A DNA stretch of 19,127 nucleotides from CAYTLW01 sp964438735 (GTDB lineage Bacteria > Myxococcota_A > UBA9042): the NCBI GenBank assembly GCA_964438735.1, contig CAYTLW010000138.1, forward strand, positions 1-19,127, in the 5' to 3' direction. A model generated the notes under the pieces. The model was not told the origin of the DNA. It ran no database searches and was given only the letters and a program-made list of their open reading frames with translations. Within the stretch, counting starts at the first letter, position 1. Every line of letters begins with the position of its first letter. The position numbers and the translations under genes are program-made. Positions 17,401-19,127 of this stretch are shown here, piece by piece.

Positions 17401-18364
17401 CACCTCCACCGACACCTGCAGCGGCGGCAAGTGCGTCGGCAAGACCGTGATCTGCAACGACAACAACGTCTGCACCACCGACTACTGCAACAACGCCACC
17501 GGCTGCCAGTTCGTCAACAACTCCATCAAGTGCAACGACGGCACCGTCTGCACCAAGGACGACACCTGCAACGGCGGCAAGTGCGTCGGCACGCAGCTCG
17601 ACTGCAACGACAACAACCCGTGCACCTCGGACACCTGCGACAAGGCCAAGGGCTGCCAGAACACCGTGCTGCCCGACGGCGCCAAGTGCGGCGACATCGG
17701 CATCTGCCAGTCGGGCAAGTGCTCGCCCGGCAGCGACGTCAATCCGGCCATCAATTGCAAGCAGATCAAGGCCGCCCTGCCGCAGTCCAACAGCGGTGAG
17801 TTCTGGATCGACCCCGACGGCACCAACGGCAGCGGCGCCAAGTACAAGGTCTACTGCGAGATGAAGAAGTTCGGCGGCGGCTGGATGGTCATCGACAACA
17901 AGTGGGCCAACACCCTGCTCAAGATGACCAACATGGTGCCCACCCAGGGCAAGTGCTCCATGAACGGCAACGAGTACCGCACCTGGGATGGCTTCGCCGG
18001 CGCCGGCGGTGACACCCACTTCTGCGTCGCCGAGAACAAGACCTTCAACTGGCCGCCCTTCTCCGAGATGCGCTTCGACGGCGTGCAGTTGACCGGCTAC
18101 ACCTCGGGCGGCGGCCACACCTACGACGCCTACACCGAGTGCTACGGCGTGCAGTGGCAAGGCAGCTTCTGCGTCGGGCCAGGCACGAAGCTGAGTTCGG
18201 TGGCCAGCAAGAACATCCAGCTGGGCAACAACCAGAAGTCGCCGGTGTATAACGCCAGCATCAGCCTCGGCGGCACGTACAACAACTTCCAGATCCGGTC
18301 CCGCGAAGAGGGCCCGCAGAACGAGGGTGTGGTCTGGAACAAGGGCGCGTTCTTGTTGCGGTAG
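11453..18364 (+). CDS. Giant lipoprotein: acidic repeat, MopE-like segment, 35 cysteine units, fibrinogen-related domain
   Basis: About 2,303 residues (numbering here counts the preceding GTG 11450 as 1). ATG 11453 is preferred because AGAGAGGA (11441-11448) is better spaced for it. The signal segment ends at C30 (AGLGC, atypical at -3). An Asp-rich linker includes six EDQFV repeats (92-121). Residues 164-272 contain IDLDGDGYGIGC, DCDDGDPAVF and NDKDDDCDGKTDEDLC, the pattern of MopE-type metal-binding segments. Residues 295-2079 are 35 cysteine units. A cap (CGDIGICQSGKC) leads to a C-terminal domain (about 2098-2304) that opens like a fibrinogen-related domain: NCKQIK, SGEFWIDPDG, KYKVYCEMKKFGGGWMVI. 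Its second half is divergent. The layout suggests an outer-surface stalk with a ligand-binding tip; adhesion or recognition is inference. Confidence 0.88.
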   Translation: MTALRHAIGNSGSAVWLPICLLAFAGLGCSPDKAVSGPSQGTVGSDGGGADGTIVGDGSTKIDSTTLDSSTVPDAGPVDTAIKPIDVVDPEDQFVEDQFVEDQFVEDQFVEDQFVEDQFVEDIDDKDEGAPPDVVNDADESDIDPGDVIEPDPDADPDATPTCIDLDGDGYGIGCPKGPDCDDGDPAVFENCANCPASPKAGCPCTGSAVVQCYTGDPLLQGTGICTGGTQSCVNGVWTDCQGEVLPGTESCNDKDDDCDGKTDEDLCVGPGPCELDKCAAGGGCQTTPDGDACDDGNPCTDNDNCTGGKCAGVGLTCDDNNPCTDDSCAVGKGCSYVPNSAACDDGNACTKSDTCKAGVCQAGLLIDCDDSSNCTTDSCDPAKGCVHANNALMCDDGDACTPNDNCKDGKCVGSGGKSCSDGNPCTDDSCDSDAGCTNKPNTAKCDDGSACTLDDVCKDGICQAGKPAPCDDGNPCTTEQCDPDGGCKPVNNTLPCNDNNACTLGEACKDGACAGGKTQSCDDGNSCTDDKCEAKTGCVNGNNSAACDDGNLCTEADACADGACKAGTATDCDDTNPCTTDSCDPLLGCKHTPNTLLCDDGSLCTTGDVCKDGKCASGAALKCDDNNPCTADGCDAKTGCSHTASTAPCDDGDACTKGDACADKACKSGAPIPCDDNNPCTTDTCDKAKGCIAAPNTAPCDDGNACTGKDACADGKCVGGAAPDCDDKNPCTTDGCDAKSGCQHSNNTQPCNDGNSCNQGDVCKDGKCAGTGGKNCDDGNACTTDSCDLVKGCSNKNNTAACDDGDACTDGDKCGGGKCAPGAKKACDDGNACTIDSCDASSGCVNANSTAPCSDGDLCTDNDACAGGKCAPGKKKDCNDNNPCTTDSCDKTKGCANVNNTNPCDDGSACTLKDSCKDGSCQPGTPAPCDDGNPCTTEVCDPNGGCKSVNNKLGCNDGNACTVGEACADGKCVGGQVQTCDDGNDCTDDACDPKAGCSNTNTTKPCDDANACTTGEVCAAGKCGSGKLKVCNDGNPCTTDSCDPAKGCTAANNTLPCEDGTKCTEKDVCAGGVCVPGKPPVCPDDNNPCTVDYCYPPKGCVHSAHKKPCNDGDACTVGDKCGGGVCKPGAAKVCNDNNICTSDSCDAKKGCVFAPNDAPCDDGSVCTEKDACAAGKCASGKPKNCDDGNSCTDDKCDAKTGCAHANNTGPCSDGSQCSSGDKCSAGKCVAGPPLKCDDGNPCTADACDAAKGCTFTPGTMPCDDGNACTKGDTCKGGACQPGAGPDCDDKNPCTTDSCSPKTGCTSTPNSAPCDDGSACTDGDKCDQGKCLPGAAKKCDDGNPCTDDGCQAKSGCTNVNNTKPCTDGNACTDGDACVNGKCLAGKQKDCDDKNVCTVDSCKPASGCAHSNSTQPCDDGNACTQGNVCSGGKCSAGTPLKCDDANPCTDDSCEKKSGCKNTPNSDPCDDNNACTSKDVCAGGVCVPGTPPKCDDGNICTDENCDPKAGCKSTPNTAPCDDGTVCTKGDVCAAGKCVPGKPVVCNDDNVCTTDACDKVKGCTFTAHTKPCDDGNACTVGDACAASKCVPGKKKDCNDNNPCTTDACDPKTGCTHANNTMPCNDGSVCTEKDVCAGGKCVPGTAKVCNDNNPCTTDSCDKVKGCNFSPHTKPCDDNNACTVSDTCGGGVCKPGAAKNCDDKNVCTADSCAPKTGCVNNAITAPCDDGNKCTLNDTCKAGKCAGGGPLSCNDGNPCTNDSCDPKSGCKTTNNTAKCDDGNACTGSDTCKGGFCLGGSIVDCNDNNPCTADACNSKTGCVNANVSLPCDDNNACTAGDLCKNGKCAAGQVVVCNDGNACTDDSCDPKSGCKYTNSTKPCEDGNACTSPDVCKGGACISGTAKNCNDNNPCTADKCDIKQGCVYVNLNVPCSDGNVCTVSDSCANGKCVSGGPLNCNDANPCVTTSCNPKSGCTSTNNTKPCDDGSKCTSTDTCSGGKCVGKTVICNDNNVCTTDYCNNATGCQFVNNSIKCNDGTVCTKDDTCNGGKCVGTQLDCNDNNPCTSDTCDKAKGCQNTVLPDGAKCGDIGICQSGKCSPGSDVNPAINCKQIKAALPQSNSGEFWIDPDGTNGSGAKYKVYCEMKKFGGGWMVIDNKWANTLLKMTNMVPTQGKCSMNGNEYRTWDGFAGAGGDTHFCVAENKTFNWPPFSEMRFDGVQLTGYTSGGGHTYDAYTECYGVQWQGSFCVGPGTKLSSVASKNIQLGNNQKSPVYNASISLGGTYNNFQIRSREEGPQNEGVVWNKGAFLLR
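11723..11812 (+). repeat. 15-bp minisatellite encoding (EDQFV)6
   Basis: Six consecutive 15-base units encode EDQFV, followed by a broken seventh (ED). Only a few third-base differences separate units, and neighbours share them (gaggac-ttt in units 1-2, gaagat-ttc in units 5-6), as expected for recent stepwise expansion. The in-frame length makes copy-number change tolerable. Confidence 0.95.
12332..17686 (+). repeat. 35 tandem 153-bp cysteine units
   Basis: The array spans 5,355 bases, exactly 35 x 153. Thirty-one units are 51 residues; units 1 and 34 are 50, and units 16 and 35 are 52. Each unit has eight cysteines spaced C-x5-C-x5-C-x4-C-x7-C-x5-C-x4-C-x5-C-x8, alternating half A (CDDGNACTxxDxC, GKC) and half B (CDDNNPCTTDSCDxxxGC). 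This predicts about 280 cysteines in the array. The segment is also rich in Asp and Asn, so calcium binding is possible. Higher-order copies are visible: units 4-5 resemble units 13-14, and units 16-17 resemble units 27-28. Confidence 0.97.
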
Positions 18365-18367
18365 CCG

Positions 18368-18955
18368 CTACGGCACGCTCACCATGCCGAGGTTGTCGAG
18401 CTTCATACCCGCCGGGTAGGCGTAGCTGATGTACTGAGACCAGCCGTAGACCTCGACCGACACCGGTTGCGTCGCGCTCACCTGGTGGGGTCCGGTGCCC
18501 ATGAACAAGCGGCTCCGCTTGTAGTCCTTGCCGATCTTCTTGAACCAGTCTGGCGTCAGCAGTTTGCCGTCCACCATGACCTGGGCGGAAGACGGAGCGG
18601 CGATCGAGATGTAGTTGAAGGCGTGCACCGCCGCGGTCGAGGCGCAGGTGGCAGCAAAATCGGTGGTGCAGCCCCATTTCGGCGCCGGCGAGGCAGAGGT
18701 GCCGTCGATCGCCCCCCCTTCGACGACCGTCTCGCTGCCGGGGGGCTGTGCGTCGGCGAGCGTGTCGGAGGTTGGGGCGCCGGTATCTGCGAGCACGCCC
18801 GCGCAACCGTCGATATCGGCGCAATCCGCGGCGTCCACCGTACCGGATTCGTCGGCAGCAGCGGGGAACTGACAGCCCGCCAGCGCCGCCAGGCAAAGGC
18901 CCGCAACCGCTCGCCGGACCCTCGCCGGTGCTGCCGTCTTGGTCCCGCTGTTCAT
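18368..18955 (-). CDS. Small lipoprotein of unknown function
   Basis: 195 residues from ATG 18955 (an in-frame TTG at 18973 is possible; neither has a strong ribosome-binding site). A basic N-terminus and hydrophobic stretch end in LAGC with C28, a canonical lipobox. An Asp/Ala/Thr/Pro linker runs to about 95. The C-terminal 100 residues (KWGCTTDFAATC, then HAFNYISIAAPSSAQVMVDG, then a GTGPHQVSATQPVSVEVYGW segment) look like a compact beta-rich domain; the last part, ending in QYISYAYPAGMKLDN, recalls IgGFc-binding-like repeats in which a protein is held to be prevented from slipping (VEVYGW...SYGYP). That resemblance is weak-to-moderate. It runs tail to tail with the giant gene, three bases between the stops. 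Confidence 0.75.
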   Translation of the reverse strand: MNSGTKTAAPARVRRAVAGLCLAALAGCQFPAAADESGTVDAADCADIDGCAGVLADTGAPTSDTLADAQPPGSETVVEGGAIDGTSASPAPKWGCTTDFAATCASTAAVHAFNYISIAAPSSAQVMVDGKLLTPDWFKKIGKDYKRSRLFMGTGPHQVSATQPVSVEVYGWSQYISYAYPAGMKLDNLGMVSVP

Positions 18956-18982
18956 GGCACCAGTATGCCACAAGGTCTACGC

Positions 18983-19015
18983 CACTGGAATAAGGGCGCA
19001 TTCCTGCTGCGGTAG
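18983..19015 (+). pseudogene. 3' terminal fragment of a second fibrinogen-domain gene
   Basis: The 33 bases encode HWNKGAFLLR and stop, repeating the last residues (WNKGAFLLR) of the giant lipoprotein at 18335-18364. Over the shared 30 bases there are four differences, all synonymous (aac/aat, gcg/gca, ttg/ctg twice). Sequence upstream shows no further similarity. A coding paralog that lost all but its tail explains this best. The fragment sits 28 bases upstream of the start of the minus-strand lipoprotein gene. Confidence 0.7.
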
Positions 19016-19127
19016 ATCGACGAGCGCGGGCGCGGTCTGGAATGTCGGGCGGTTCTTACCGCTGTGCTCGCAGCCCGGCTTCCGTTTGTTGAAGCCGCTG
19101 CCGGCTCGACTGGGGCACGCGCAGCAC

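Noticed and set aside
12332..17686. CRISPR-like regularly spaced repeats
   Set aside because: The 153-bp period is contiguous, keeps one reading frame and has no unique spacers; it is a protein-coding tandem repeat.
18335..19015. Attachment-site direct repeats of an integrated cassette around the minus-strand lipoprotein gene
   Set aside because: The two 30-bp copies differ at four positions, all synonymous, which points to gene paralogy rather than a recombination core; no integrase is present.
19056..19127. Possible 3' end of a minus-strand gene entering from the right edge
   Set aside because: A 23-codon frame is open to the window edge with a plausible ending (RQRLQQTEAGLRAQR), but it is too short to support.

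Overview
The window is a high-GC stretch of bacterial chromosome, most likely from a myxobacterium-like member of Myxococcota (former Deltaproteobacteria). The assignment rests on gene style: four predicted lipoproteins with Asp/Ala/Gly-rich linkers, very large secreted cysteine-repeat proteins, a MopE-type Asp-rich metal-binding segment, a matrixin-like protease with a MYXO-CTERM-like tail, and a eukaryote-style fibrinogen-related domain. No rRNA, tRNA, insertion sequence or CRISPR array was seen.

Layout. 132-1211 (+) encodes a stand-alone Spo11/topoisomerase VI A-like Toprim protein whose C-terminus resembles a Phd/YefM antitoxin. 1432-1827 (+) is a small membrane-anchored protein of unknown function. 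2090-4039 (+) is a cysteine-repeat protein. Forty-one bases after its stop lies a diverged copy of the first 29 codons and upstream box of the Spo11-like gene (4081-4187). Two hairpins follow, then a textbook MerR-type promoter/operator and a TipAL-type MerR regulator (4305-5078). On the minus strand come a DUF1415 protein (5176-5859), a gene-free palindrome-rich stretch with a strong terminator (about 6127-6284), and an overlapping fetA-fetB ABC exporter operon (8022 down to 6522). Divergently from fetA runs a matrixin-like metalloprotease with eight cysteine repeats (8197-10746). It overlaps by 4 bp a small repeat lipoprotein (10743-11279). Then comes a giant lipoprotein of about 2,300 residues (11453-18364). 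A small lipoprotein (18368-18955, minus) abuts it tail to tail, and beyond that a second copy of the giant gene's last codons survives as a fragment (18983-19015).

How it fits together. The distinctive content is a surface-protein locus. Three proteins (178, 649 and about 2,300 residues) share one cysteine module: a 51-residue unit made of two half-units, ending in the same short cysteine cap. They carry 1, 8 (plus extra half-units) and exactly 35 units. The largest has an acidic pentapeptide repeat and a MopE-like segment near the membrane anchor and a fibrinogen-like domain at the far end, which looks like a stalk with an adhesive tip. The protease is translationally coupled to the smallest member and may process or remodel such proteins (inference). 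Two gene fossils next to the repeat genes show that this locus has been rearranged.
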